Shown piece after piece: positions 31,438 to 43,718 of a stretch of 64,000 bases of DNA (position 1 is its first letter; each line of letters begins with the position of its first letter). The notes under the pieces are model-generated. The model made no database searches. It was not told the origin of the DNA and was given only the letters and a program-made list of their open reading frames with translations. This DNA comes from Costus lasius (lineage: Eukaryota > Streptophyta > Magnoliopsida > Zingiberales > Costaceae). The position numbers were made by a program, and so were the translations under genes. Location: the NCBI GenBank assembly GCA_027563935.2, contig JANVAS020000222.1, positions 3,224,001 through 3,288,000 on the forward strand. Reading direction: 5' to 3'.

Positions 31438-34400
31438 ATGAACTTCAATGTGCGATCCCTACTGGAAAGGGAGAAGTTTGGTGGGCCGAACTTCTCTGAC
31501 TGGTTTGGACACCTTAAGATTGTTCTTAAGGAAGAGAGGAAACTGTATGTCCTCGAGACGGCTATACCGCCTCAACCCGCTCCGAACGCCGCAAGGGCGG
31601 TTCGGGAAGCCTATGAAAAGCACGTCAATGATAGCATTGATGTCGCTTGCCTGATGTTAGCGTCTATGACGCCACCGCTGCAGCGTCAGCATGAGGATAT
31701 GTCGGCTATAGAGATTATAGCGAACCTCAAGATGCTGTATGCTGCACAGGCGAGGACAGAACGCTATAATTTGACAAAGCTGTTCTTTCAGAGCAAACTG
31801 GCTGAAGGGAGCCCAGTGGGAGCTCACGTGCTCAAGATGATTGGGCACAAGGAGGCTCTAGAGAAACTGGGGCATACCATCAATCAGGAGCTTGCTGTAG
31901 ATATTATTCTGCAGTCTCTCCCGCCCTCTTTTGATGCGTTCATTATTAATTTTAATATGAACAAAATCGATTGTACTCCGGCAGAGCTGCTGAATATGCT
32001 CCTCACTACTGAGGAGACTCTGAAGGGAAAGCCTTCGACCTCTGTCTTAATGGTTCCTTCCAGGAACAAGAAGAAGGGGAAGAAGGGCAAAGCCCCTGTC
32101 AAGAGCTACAGCAAGGCTCTGAAGCAAAAGGTTAAGCGGTCCAAGGAATACAGGTGTTTCCATTGTGGCCAGCTGGGTCACTGGAAAAAGGACTGTAAAG
32201 CGCTCCAAGGAGATAAGAGGGGAAGCTTCGCTTCTGGCTCAGGTATTTATGTGACTGAGGTCATGTTTTCTTCTTCTATATCATGGGTGTTGGACACTGC
32301 ATGTGGAGTTCACATTTGTTCAAATGTACAGGAACTCAAAAGAAGAAGACAGGTGGGACAGCATGAGGTGGACCTACGCGTTGGAAACGGGGCACGGGTT
32401 GCTGCTGTTGCTGTAGGAGACTATTTCATTTCTTTACCATCTGGAATTGTATTGGAACTAGACAATTGTTATTTTGTTCCCAGTATTACTAAAAATATTA
32501 TCTCCATTCCTGCTCTTGTCAGGAAGGGATTTTCCTTTGAATGCAACATTTCAAAGTGTGTTTTATCTTTTGATAATATTGTTTATGCAACTGGTTCAAT
32601 TAACAATGGGTTATACATGTGGGACATGGAATGTTCTATACAAAATATTGATAATAAGAAAGCCAAGTATGCTGATGACAGCACCTTGCTATGGCATAGT
32701 CGTTTAGGCCATATTAACGAGAAACGCATTAAGCGGTTGCATGATCATGGACTGCTGGGATCATTCTCCTATAAGGAGATTGATACATGCAAAGCTTGTT
32801 TGATGGGTAAAATGACGAAGTCACCTTTTCCTCACAAAGGTCAAAGGGCTTCAGGTTTACTTGACCTTATACACAGTGATGTGTGTGGGCCATTTAGTAA
32901 ACATGCCAGAGGTGGCTATCAGTACTTCATTACCTTTACTGATGATTTCAGTAGATATGGGTATGTCTATCTAATGAGACATAAGAGTGAATCTTTTGAC
33001 AAGTTCAAAGAGTTCAAGAATGAAGTACAAAATCAGCTAGGCCAAAATATCAAGGCACTTCGCTCAGATCGAGGTGGAGAATACCTAAGTCATGCGTTTA
33101 CTGACTATTTAAAGGAGTGTGGGATTATCTCACAGCTCACTCCGCCAGGAACACCGCAATGGAATGGTGTGTCCGAGAGGAGAAATAGAACGTTACTTGA
33201 TATGGTTCGTTCTATGATGAGTCAGGCTACTCTACCTTACTCCTTTTGGGGTTTTGCACTGGAAACAGCTGCAAAAGTACTAAACCGAGTGCCATCCAAG
33301 GCCGTTTCAAAGACGCCATATGAATCATGGTATGGGAAACAGCCAAGCTTGACGTTTATAAGGATCTGGGGCTGCGAGGCTTATGTCAAAAAGCTCGCCT
33401 CTGGGAAACTAGAGAGCAGATCTGACAAATGCATCTTTGTCGGTTACCCTAAGGAAACTAAGGGTTATTATTTCTACGATCCCAAAGAGAACAAGGTTTT
33501 TGTTGCTCGGACGGCCATATTTCTTGAGAAGGAGTTTCTTCTGCAAGAGGCCAGTGGGAGAGAAATAAAGCTGGATGAGAATCCAGAGGAAGGACAAAGT
33601 GCTCAAGCACAGTTGGATGAGCCTGAGCCGGTAGAACAGGTTATTGAACAACCTGAGGCTCAGATATCACGGGAACCGCGAAGATCGGGAAGGATCCGTC
33701 GACAGCCTGAGCGCTATGACGGAGTCTACATCATTGATAATGATGAACCCCTCACTTATGCGGATGCGGTCAGTGGACCGGAGTCAGCGAGATGGCTTGA
33801 AGCTATGCGCGCCGAGATGGACTCCATGTTAGATAACCAAGTTTGGGATTTGGTTGATCCGCCTCCGGGAGTAATCCCTATAGGCTGTAAATGGATCTTC
33901 AAGAAGAAGATTGACATGGATGGTAACGTGGTTACCTATAAAGGCAGGCTAGTTGCGAAAGGTTTCAAACAAATCTACGGGATAGATTATGATGAAACTT
34001 TCTCACCTGTAGCCATGTTTAAGTCTATTCGGATTCTTTTCGCGATAGCTGCATATTATGATTATGAGATCTGGCAAATGGATGTGAAAACAGCTTTCCT
34101 TAATGGAAATCTGGATGAGGATGTGTACATGACACAACCTGAGGGTTTCACTGATCCATCAGATCGTCATAAGATATGCAAGTTAAAGAAGTCTATTTAT
34201 GGACTTAAACAAGCATCTAGAAGCTGGAATATTCGTTTTGATGAATCAATCTCTGAGTTTGGTTTCATCAAGAACGAGGATGACCCGTGTGTATATAAGA
34301 GGTTTAGTGGGAGCGTGATTACTTTCCTAGTCCTCTACGTCGATGATATCTTGATCATTGGAAATGACATTCCTGAAATGCATGCAGTTAAGGCATGGTT

Positions 34401-35319
34401 AAGGAAATGTTTCCAGATGAAAGATTTAGGAGAAGCAGCCTATGTATTAGGTGTGAAGATCTACAGGGATAGATCTAAGAGGCTTCTCGGGCTGTGCCAG
34501 AGTACTTACATCGATAAAGTCCTAGAGAGATTTCATTTAGAGAATTCTAAACGAGGATATCTTCCAGTCAGACATGGTCTGAATCTTTCGAAGAGTCAGT
34601 GTCCACAAACACAGACTGAGAAAGATGAAATGGACAATACGCCTTATGCTTCGGCTATTGGTTCCATTATGTATGCGATGTTGTGTACTCGCCCAGACGT
34701 CGCTTACGGGTTAAGCGTGACCAGTCGGTTCCAAAGTAATCCAGGTCAGGCACACTGGATTGCAGTCAAGAATATCTTAAAATATCTTCGGAGGACCAAA
34801 GATATGTTCTTGATATATGGTGGTCAGGAAGAACTCAGTATTGAAGGATATACTGATGCTTCGTTCCAGTCTGACCAGGATGATTTCCGATCGCAATCAG
34901 GCTATGTTTTTAGCTTGAATGGAGGAGCAGTGGTGTGGAAGAGTTTCAAACAGTCAACTGTTGCTGATTCCACAACAGAAGCCGAGTATGTTGCAGCCTC
35001 GGAAGCATCCAAGGAGGCAGTGTGGATTCGTAAGTTCGTGATAGAACTTGGTGTTGTTCCTTCGAGTGCAGATCCTTTGGTTATCTTCTGTGATAACACT
35101 GGAGCAATCGCACAAGCAAAGGAACCACGGTCGCACCAGAAGTCCAAGCACATACAGAGACGGTTTCATTTGATCAGGGAGATCATAGATCGTGGCGAGA
35201 TCAAAGTATGCAAGGTTCATACAGATGATAATCTGGCAGACCCGCTTACCAAGCCTCTGGCGCAGCAGAAGCATGAGAAGCACTGTAATAACATGGGTTT
35301 GAGATTTCTCAACCATTAG
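31438..35319 (+). CDS. Copia II gag-pol polyprotein, intact, 1293 aa
   Basis: Same order as copia A, one residue shorter in the segment before the protease. It has a UBN2-type Gag, zinc knuckle CFHCGQLGHWKKDC, protease LDTAC, the integrase HHCC finger with D/D/E catalytic residues in HSDVCGPF, RSDRGGEY and NGVSERRNR, RT with QMDVKTAFLNG and LYVDDILI, and RNase H with GYTDASF and DSTTEAEY. There is no stop or frameshift. The start is the first ATG after the splice-acceptor-like leader end and begins MNFNVRS, while A/B have MSFNVRS. The stop is 20 bp before the 3' LTR. Confidence 0.95.
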   Translation: MNFNVRSLLEREKFGGPNFSDWFGHLKIVLKEERKLYVLETAIPPQPAPNAARAVREAYEKHVNDSIDVACLMLASMTPPLQRQHEDMSAIEIIANLKMLYAAQARTERYNLTKLFFQSKLAEGSPVGAHVLKMIGHKEALEKLGHTINQELAVDIILQSLPPSFDAFIINFNMNKIDCTPAELLNMLLTTEETLKGKPSTSVLMVPSRNKKKGKKGKAPVKSYSKALKQKVKRSKEYRCFHCGQLGHWKKDCKALQGDKRGSFASGSGIYVTEVMFSSSISWVLDTACGVHICSNVQELKRRRQVGQHEVDLRVGNGARVAAVAVGDYFISLPSGIVLELDNCYFVPSITKNIISIPALVRKGFSFECNISKCVLSFDNIVYATGSINNGLYMWDMECSIQNIDNKKAKYADDSTLLWHSRLGHINEKRIKRLHDHGLLGSFSYKEIDTCKACLMGKMTKSPFPHKGQRASGLLDLIHSDVCGPFSKHARGGYQYFITFTDDFSRYGYVYLMRHKSESFDKFKEFKNEVQNQLGQNIKALRSDRGGEYLSHAFTDYLKECGIISQLTPPGTPQWNGVSERRNRTLLDMVRSMMSQATLPYSFWGFALETAAKVLNRVPSKAVSKTPYESWYGKQPSLTFIRIWGCEAYVKKLASGKLESRSDKCIFVGYPKETKGYYFYDPKENKVFVARTAIFLEKEFLLQEASGREIKLDENPEEGQSAQAQLDEPEPVEQVIEQPEAQISREPRRSGRIRRQPERYDGVYIIDNDEPLTYADAVSGPESARWLEAMRAEMDSMLDNQVWDLVDPPPGVIPIGCKWIFKKKIDMDGNVVTYKGRLVAKGFKQIYGIDYDETFSPVAMFKSIRILFAIAAYYDYEIWQMDVKTAFLNGNLDEDVYMTQPEGFTDPSDRHKICKLKKSIYGLKQASRSWNIRFDESISEFGFIKNEDDPCVYKRFSGSVITFLVLYVDDILIIGNDIPEMHAVKAWLRKCFQMKDLGEAAYVLGVKIYRDRSKRLLGLCQSTYIDKVLERFHLENSKRGYLPVRHGLNLSKSQCPQTQTEKDEMDNTPYASAIGSIMYAMLCTRPDVAYGLSVTSRFQSNPGQAHWIAVKNILKYLRRTKDMFLIYGGQEELSIEGYTDASFQSDQDDFRSQSGYVFSLNGGAVVWKSFKQSTVADSTTEAEYVAASEASKEAVWIRKFVIELGVVPSSADPLVIFCDNTGAIAQAKEPRSHQKSKHIQRRFHLIREIIDRGEIKVCKVHTDDNLADPLTKPLAQQKHEKHCNNMGLRFLNH

Positions 35320-35328
35320 ATTAAGTGC

Positions 35329-35338
35329 AAGTGGGAGA
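35329..35338 (+). other. Polypurine tract of copia II
   Basis: aagtgggaga, one base before the 3' LTR at 35340. Confidence 0.85.
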
Positions 35339-35339
35339 T

Positions 35340-37021
35340 TGTTGGGGTATGCCCTTAAGGCTAATGTTTGAGGCCTTGGGATTGTATCAGTATCATGTAA
35401 TAAACTGTTATGTTTATAAAGGCATGGTTATTATTCAGTTAGCTACATTGTCTGCTGCAATATATGTTCTTCTGAATAATGTCTCAAAGCTGTTCAGCTA
35501 GGCTGACAGGCAATAAAGTCCTTAGTCGATATATCTTGGTGAACATGAGACAGCCTTGATATGATTGAGACTAATATGTGTTCTAATCTTATAGGATGCT
35601 TCGAGCATGGAATAAGAGGTAGACTCATGGGTACATTGGATGTACTGGACAGACCCTACTAGGATATTCAATTGTTTGTCACAATGTGAATAATCCTTGA
35701 TTGTAACACGTGGCACATTTCCTCTGACTTGAGATCACTTGTGTTTTCTAAATGATGATTGTCATTATTTTGAGTTAGTTCAATATCATTTGAAACATAA
35801 TGATTATAGACTATCTTGGATGGTGAGCTTGAGTCATGTTAGGGCACTAGTGATAGACATAGGATTGCCGTCTCCTTGTTTAAGGAGTGTGATGTTCTAA
35901 AGGGGCCCCCTGGATGAGATGATTGAGAAAGTGTATGGCCATACCCAGGTGACTATGTTCATCTGATCTAATCATGCTCATCATATTGGAGTTACAAGCT
36001 TGACACGCTTGTCCAATAAGAACATCCAGTGGCAAAGGAAATATGTATGCTTTGTGAGTTGGTTCACACTTGTGCTGTTTTTGGGTGTAGTCTTGGAAGA
36101 CTCTTTCCTTTATATCGGGAGACAGTGATGTGTTGCTAGATACCCCTCACTGATCGTGATGACGTGAGTTATCGTTACCGACATTTAAAGGAAACCCTCA
36201 GGGTCGCACAATTTGATGATATGGCTTACTTAAGTCAGATCGTGTGGACTGAATTGTTCAGGTTCAGTTTAAAGGGATTTAATCTCTGATTGTGAGTGAG
36301 ATCTGGTCTGATCATGTTTGATTGATTAGGGCTTCAGATCGGTAAGCTTCGATCGAGAGATTGGATGCTAGATTGGTCAGATCAGGAGCATCAAGAGATT
36401 GACGGTCAGATCAAGAACCTAAGTGTTTATTATGGTCTGGACTGAATGCTTGGCTTATTTGGTTATTGAACCGAACCAAAGTGAACCGGCTCATGGATGA
36501 GCACATGGTTCAAGGGTGAAGAGAAGTTTGCGCTTGGGGTAAACCCATGGTCGCATGAGTGCATGAACGTGGGAGTGTTTCTATTTTTAGAAACCATGAC
36601 TCCTAAACGTGACATCGCCTCACGTTACTCCTCTCTCACGCCTATTGTCGCTCCTTCCTCTCGTCGCTTGCTCATTCGAGAGTGCATGTGGTGTTGACGA
36701 AAGGAGAAGGAAGTTTTTCGCCAAGCCAAGAAGATCTCATCCCTTCCATACGAGAAGGATACTTGGACGATCCTTGCTAGCACAAGGGATGACAAGAAGA
36801 AGCTATACCTCATCTTGTGTGCGACAATTTGGAGGAGACCTCTCTTGTTCTCTTGCTTCCAAGACGCCATCTAGAAATGGCTATGGTATGGTTCTATCAC
36901 TTCTATACAATCGGTTTTATTAATCATAATACCATGCAAGATCTAGAAACCCCCTTTCCGCTGCTTTCATTCTTCATATGCGCCTATGAGTTAGGGTTTC
37001 GCCCCCTTGTGGGAACTTTCA
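35340..37021 (+). repeat. 3' LTR of copia II (1682 bp)
   Basis: Near-identical to 27927-29608; I noticed three substitutions (for example acaagtggc versus acacgtggc near 35707). Followed directly by the TSD aaacc. Confidence 0.93.
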
Positions 37022-40000
37022 AAACCGAGAGTCCCTATCAGACACAATATCAACAGGCACTCCATGCAGCCTGACTATCTCATCAATGTACAATCTAGCC
37101 AGTCTCTCTAAAGGATAAGTCATCTTGATCGAAAGAAAATGGGCTGATTTAGTGAGTCTATCAACAATCACCCAAATGGCATCATGACCCAATCTGGTTC
37201 TGGGCAAACCACACACAAAGTCCATACTGATGCATTCCCACTTCCACTCAGGAATAGGAAGGGGCTGCAACAAACCACCAGGTTTCTGGTGTTCAGCCTT
37301 TACCGTCTGACAGGTTAAACACCTAGAGACAAAATCAATTACCTCTTTCTTCATACCCGGCCACCAAAAGCTTTTCTTGAGGTCCTGATACATCTTAGTC
37401 ACGCCAGGATGTAGAGAATATTTGGAATTATGGCTATCCTCCAATATTTCTTTCCTCAAGCTTGGTTCCTCAGGGACACACACCCTTCCACAAAACCGAA
37501 GAACACCATCATCAGACAAGCTAAAATCCTGAACTGTACCCGCAACCAAACTATCCCTGATCTGAACTAATTTCGGATCCACTGACTGCTGATCTCTGAT
37601 TTTCTGCAACAAAGTAGACTGTACTCTGAGGAAAGCCACATAACCCGACTGAACTCTAGGAGAAACACTGATCCTGAGATCGCTGAACTCCTGTAGTAAC
37701 TGCCACTCACTGACCCGTAGTGCCGCTACTGAAGTAACTGGATGCCTGCTCAGTGCATCATCCACTACATTGGCCTTTCCAGCCTGATACTGAATAGTGA
37801 AGTCATAGTCTTTGATCAACTCCATCCATCTTCTTTGTCTCATGTTCAACTCCTTCTGAGTGAAGATGTACTTGAGACTCTGGTGATCAGTGAACAGATC
37901 AAACTCTTGACCCAACAAATAGTGACGCCATATCTTCAGAGCAAAGACTACGGCCGCCAACTCTAAGTCATGAGTAGGGTAGTTCAACTCATACTCTTTC
38001 AGTTGTCTCGAAGCATAGGCTACCACAGAACCCTTCTGCATCAAGACACAACCCAACCCTTTGCCCGAAGCATCCGTATAGACAGTAAACCTTTCCCCAT
38101 CACTAGGAATAATGAGGATCGGTGTACTAGTCAACCTCCTCTTCAGCTCCTGAAAGCTCTCTTCACACTTGTCATCCCAATTAAACTTGGCCTCCTTTCT
38201 GGTCAATTTAGTTAAAGGACCCGCCAGCTTGGAGAATCCCTCAACAAACCTCCGGTAGTAACCTGCTAAACCCAGGAAACTTCTGATCTCAGTAGCACTA
38301 GTCGGTCTTCCCCAATTGAGGATGGCTTGCACTTTAACCGGATCCACAGACACCCCCTGACCAGAAATCACATGCCCAAGGAAGCTGATCTTTTCTAGCC
38401 AAAACTCACACTTACTAGCCTTGGCATATAATCGGTTCTTCCTCAGGATCTCCAGCACTCTGCGCAAGTCACTGACATGATCCGAAGTAGTCCGAGAGTA
38501 CACCAAGATATCATATATGAAGACTACCACACAAGAATCGAGCAGTTCATGAAATACCCTGTGCATCAAATCCATGAAGACAGCAGGTGCATTCGTCAGT
38601 CCAAAAGGCATAACTAGAAATTCAAAATGCCCATACCTGGTCCTAAAAGCAGTCTTAAATATATCCTCATCCTGGTAATACCCTGATCTCAGATCGATCT
38701 TAGAGAACACTGTAGCTCCCTGTAATTGATCAAACAGATCATCAATTCTGGGAAGAGGATACTTATTCTTGATAGTCACTTGGTTCAGTTGCCTGTAGTC
38801 TATACACATCCTCAGGGTTCCATCCTTCTTCTTTACGAACAGCACTAGTGCTCCCCAGGGAGAAGCACTAGGCCGGATGTAACCTTTTTCCAGCAATTCC
38901 TCCAGTTGCTCCTTAAGCTCGGCCAACTCTGAAGTAGCCATGCGGTAAGGAGCTCTGGAGATAGGTGCAGTACCTGGCACCAACTCAATGCCAAACTCTA
39001 CCTCTCGAATTGGTGGCAAGCCTGAAAATTCCTCAGAGAACACATCAGGAAACTCTTTCACCACCGCCATCTGAGTCAAATCAGGAGTAGAATCATCCTG
39101 CACCTTAACATGCGCAAGATAACCCTTGCACCCACTAGCAAGTAACTTCCTGGCCTGCAGGAAAGATATCACATGCGGTCCTTGGTCTGACACTAGACCT
39201 CTCACAAAAATCCGATTCCCATCTAGCAGATTCAAGGTGATTACTTTCTCAAAGCAATCCACAGTGGCATGATGTGAGGATAACCAATCCATACCTAGGA
39301 TGACATCATAGTCTTGCATGTCTAAGAGGATTAGATCTACAAGAAACTCATAACCCTCTACATGCACTACACAATCAGCACAAACAGTATCTGTAGATAA
39401 TGATTTTCCTACGGGAGTACTCACAGACACAACATAATCCATCACCTTAGGCAATACAGGTAAACATGCAGCAAATCTAACAGATACAAAAGATAAATTT
39501 GCACCAGGGTCAAATAAGATGCGAGCTAACTGATCAAATACAAATAAGGTACCTTCCACGATGGATCGGGAAGCTCGTGTATCCTTTTCAGCCACAGCAT
39601 AAACTCGGGTCTGGACTGTAGGCTTATCTGTGCCTCTATGCTGCATCTCGGGCTCTTTGCAGTCCTTGACCATGTGCCCAGGTTTCTTACACCTGAAGCA
39701 TACACCATTCTTCTTATAACAGTCCTTCATTAGATGTCCCTTGAGCCCACAATAATGACAATTCCGGTCCTCTGTGATACTGTTCTTTACATCCCTGGTA
39801 TCCCTGAACTGCTGCGGTGCATCCCTGGACTGCTGCGGTGCCTTGTGAGAGTAAGGCTTATACCTGCTCTTCTTGTAGTCTTTATGCCTAGGGTACTTCT
39901 TACCCTTGCCGCCATTACCATACTGAGGAGCCGCCGCCTCAGCTGCAGGAACCACCGTCACGGCCACACTAGAACTCCTCTCAGATATGTACCTCTCAAT

Positions 40001-40786
40001 GGTGCGTGCTCGTCCAACAGTCTCAACGTAAGTCTCCAAGTGCTGAGCACCAACCTGCTCCCGAATGTCCCATCTAAGACCTCTGAGAAACTTGGTAGCC
40101 CTCCTCTTTTCAGTGTTTATCAGGTGAGGGGCATACTTTCCCAACTTAGTGAACCGTAACTCATACTGGTCCACAGTCATATCACCCTGCTCCAGATGAA
40201 TAAATTCCACCTCTCGGTCCTCCACCAAGCTATCGGGGAAGTACTTCTCATTAAATTGAGACAAGAAATAGGGCCAATCTACTGTTTCATGTCTTTCTTC
40301 AGCAAGCCTCACCACGCCCTTCCACCACTCATCTGCGTCACCACGCATCATATAGGTGGCCAGACACAGCTTGTCCTCATCTGTGCAACGCATGACTTGA
40401 AAAATCTTGTCCAAAACCAACTGCCAGTTCTCTGCAGTACTTGATTCTGAGCCCCCATAAAAAGAGCTAGGACCCAGTTTCTGGAATTCACTCACAAGTG
40501 AGGCATAGCGCCTGTGAGCGTCCTCCTGAGAGTCAGTCCCCACCCCTCGAGTAGTAGTCTGGGATCTCTCTTGAGTCAATTGCTGCAAGAGCTGCTGTTG
40601 CACTTCTTGATGCTGAGTCTGTTGCTGCTGCAGCATCTGAGCTTGCCTCTCTATCATGGCACCCTGTTGTTGTACCATGCCTGTTAGAGTCGCAATGGCT
40701 CTCGTGAGATCCGAGGTCTGCTCCCCTTCACTGCTAGCATTTCCTCTGGATCGCACCATCTTAATTCCTACACACACACATACCAT
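37022..40786 (-). pseudogene. D gag-pol, N-terminal part: Gag, protease, RT, RNase H, integrase start
   Basis: 1255 codons are open up to the copia II insertion. The likely start is the ATG before VRSRGNAS, near 40759. Numbering from 40786: a Q-rich coiled stretch at 40-75; retrotransposon Gag at about 100-270; two CCHC knuckles ([14 protein letters not shown] 343-356, [14 protein letters not shown] 363-376); protease D426 in LFDPGA; RT with D698; RNase H with VYTDASG and FTDHQSL; integrase start with HPGVTKMY. The RT catalytic motif reads FIYDIL (Y758) where the family has FIDDIL, and about four residues usual after SGYxQ are missing near 38671. The element was probably unable to reverse-transcribe itself even before copia II split it. 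Confidence 0.9.
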
Positions 40787-40870
40787 AATAAGGAAACAAA
40801 CATAAACCTATCAGATGTCTAGCAATACACAAACATGTTTTCCCCCGAACTAAGTTTTAGCTAGCCAACT

Positions 40871-40882
40871 CCTCTGATACCA
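40871..40882 (-). other. Primer-binding site of D
   Basis: On the minus strand TGGTATCAGAGG lies three bases inside the LTR edge at 40886; a Met-tRNA-type PBS. Confidence 0.85.
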
Positions 40883-40885
40883 TTC

Positions 40886-43713
40886 TGTCACATCCCGTTA
40901 TCTTAACCCCAAACAAGCAACACAAGTCATAGAGAAACAGGATGTTATCATACAAGATCGATTCACATGCTAGGTAAAACCAAGTTCAAGAAAACACGAT
41001 CTGAAAATTTTCGAGAATCCATACATAGAATCTCAGCGAAAACACAATTTCAGAAATGTACCTGCCACCACGCAATACTTGCACTAGACATATGCAAGTT
41101 CACATTTATATCAAATCCGTTTGCAAAAATACCAATCGACTCAAATTGGAAACCAAAGTCACAATGTCGATTCTATAAACTCATGAAACTAACATGAATA
41201 ATACCAAACACCGAAACCAGGCCAAAGCCCGCGGTGACACAAAAATCCAAAACTTCAAAACTTAAAACTGCCACAACCGGCAACACAAGTTCACATAATT
41301 CGGCCACAACCAGCCCCAGTTAATTAAGCACAAAAGTCTTATACATTAACCAGCATAATATCCATATCAACGCTAACTCAAGAAATGCGCCCCTGCTCTA
41401 CACCTGAAAATAGTGAGGGAGTGAGCTACACAGCCCAGTGAGTGGATATTCTCAAACGACCATCCATAACATACACTCAAAAATACATGCAGATTATTTT
41501 AAAAACATTTAACAGAATATCATGTCAACATATAACAAAATTAAAGGACAGAACTCATATAAAACAATCAGGTGTAAACTGCTAAGACATCATTGTCACC
41601 AAAGAGTAACCAGGGTTCTAGAGCTATACTCTAAACCAACTAATGACTTAATTGACCTAGTTGTCCAGCATCATCAATAGTGACCATTATGGTCCAACCC
41701 GGCTTTGGCCTAAGCACTGGGAGAAGCCTGCAAATCACATGCAACATATATACATGGACAGTGTGTAGACTCAAGAGGTAATCACCACCTGGTCAAGATG
41801 TGATACCTTGATCTACACCACCCCATAATCACAAAAATCTAAGCGTCTAAGAGTGATGACATCAAGAGGTGGCCCCTGTCCGACCAAGACATGGCACTTT
41901 CCGTCTTATATCACTCGTTCTCCCAAAGGGTTCCTTAACTGGACAACACCAGACATATCTTATATCTTATTTCACAAAAGTGGACTCCTAAGTGTCAACT
42001 AAACTCTAGGATAGTCATTTTTATCACAATAATCACATCAGGCAGGCTGAACAACAACCCCCTCACATATCACAATACAGGGCTGAAATCTCCAACCCTT
42101 AATCATTTTTATCACAATAATCACATCAGGCAGGCTGAACAACAACCCCCTCACATATCACAATACAGGGCTGAAATCTCCAACCCTTAACATATCACAT
42201 ATAGACTATCCCCTTGAGTACACAGTTACACTTAGCCTTAGTCCTAACCATTCCATGACCACAACACATATTATTCGAAAATCACATAACCACATAATAT
42301 TCGAAAATCACATAACCACATAATATTCAAAAATCACATAATATTCAAAAATCACATAATCACATAATATTCAAAAATCACATAATATTTTATAGAGTCC
42401 TTAGATTTCATGCTGATCAGTTCAGTATAATCATGCTAAGTTATCACCCAAAGTTATTAATCAATATTTCATGTCATTACTTTCTGCATACACCATTCAA
42501 TTAAAAATACATAATAATACAGAAAATTCACTAAATTTCGTTCACAATTAACATAAATGCAGAATATCACATATTCATAGTTTTCTACTAGTTCTGATAA
42601 CAAAAGACAGAAATACCCCTAGTTCAAAGTTTAAGTCATACACGAAAAGTTATCCAAAAATTTCGTAAAAATATTCATTACGTCCCTCATGATCCCTAGA
42701 TTCGTAATTTCAAGTTTTCCCCAATTTTAACTAGGAAATTTACCGAATTACCCCTAGGTCAATTTCAGTCAACAGAAACTTTTATTTCTAAAAATTCCCA
42801 AAAAAATACAGTAGAATCCTCATATACCTAATTTCATGAATATCAAGTTTTCCCCAATTTTTACCCATGCATTTGGACGTAATTTCATGAAGAAGGGTAG
42901 AAATTCTCATCCAAGCCCTAATCTTCATGCAATTGAAATTCTAATGCTACATACATGTTTAATCAAGGCCTAATTTATGATTAGGAGTCTTAAAAACGAA
43001 AAGCCCTAATTGTCATGCAAGCTAGGGTTTCGAAATTTAGGAAAAAAAGCAAGAATCGTATACAATTTTGCAAGCATGTGTTCATGTCATCTTTCTAGAC
43101 ATTAATCCTCTCTAAATCATGCAAAACCTTCCATATGCGTGAACTAGGTGAAGAGAAAATCCACTCACCTTGTTTTCGGTTCTTCCAAGCCAACACCCTC
43201 ACGCCACTCACGCCACACACGTCGCCGGAACCACCCAAAAGCCGCCGGAAAGTCGCCTCCACCACCTCTTGCCACCGGCCACAAGAAGAGGAGAAGAGAA
43301 GAAGCAAGCCGCCACTTCATCAAGGGAAGAAAATCGTGAGCAAAGAGAAAAACGAGGGTGAACACGATTTCCCCTAAAATTTTCGTTTTTTTCAAGCCTC
43401 CAACGAATCCAAACCAATAGCAACCATAAGTGAAAGATCCAATAACCCTTTAGTATAAGTTAATCTCCATTTTACCCTTATCAGGGGCTCTTACCCTTTT
43501 CTAACAAGAATACACCCCTAGCCTAGTGGTGTGTAGCACACATCCTATGCCTTAAGTCTTAGGTTCGAATCCTCTCCGCGACACATATTTTTACATTGCA
43601 GGAAAATACACCAAACAAGACATTTTCTCAATGAAAAACTTCCACAAACATGCTATAAACGAAATTTTAGTTTTTTTTTTTTCTTACCTGTTAATAAATT
43701 TCCGGATCTTACA
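40886..43713 (-). repeat. 5' LTR of D (2828 bp)
   Basis: The plus strand runs TGTCACATCCCG to TCTTACA and pairs with 24211-27037. It shares the 88-bp tandem duplication (42015-42190) and the A+T array. The differences I saw are mostly C/T or G/A. Confidence 0.92.
43519..43590 (+). promoter_or_regulatory. tRNA-like pol III module, antisense in the D 5' LTR
   Basis: A box TAGCCTAGTGG at 43519-43529 and B box GGTTCGAATCC at 43562-43572, with a T-run about 12 bases later. Both boxes are intact although the stretch between them has two changes relative to the other LTR. Confidence 0.6.
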
Positions 43714-43718
43714 ATGAG

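Larger units (their letters stand above)
27927..37021 (+). mobile_element. Copia II: complete, intact Ty1/copia element inside the integrase of D
   Basis: 9095 bp. The LTRs are equal in length (1682 bp: 27927-29608 and 35340-37021) with only three differences that I noticed. The TSD aaacc is at 27922-27926 and 37022-37026. PBS, leader, intact 1293-aa ORF and polypurine tract are all present. Same family as A/B, C and F. It is the youngest and innermost layer of the nest and the best candidate for an active copy here. Confidence 0.95.
24211..43713 (-). mobile_element. Element D: Ty3/gypsy chromovirus, Tekay/Del-like
   Basis: The LTRs are at 24211-27037 (3') and 40886-43713 (5'), with termini TGTCACATCCCG...TCTTACA. 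The PBS is at 40871-40882, the polypurine tract at 27038-27050, and a single gag-pol ORF is split by copia II. The TSD atgag is at 24206-24210 and 43714-43718. The integrase-after-RNase H order shows Ty3/gypsy. The C-terminal chromodomain-like sequence and long LTRs suggest Tekay/Del. My hand count gives about 16 substitutions over 2.83 kb between the LTRs, so it is a fairly recent insertion, yet its RT active site is mutated. Confidence 0.92.
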
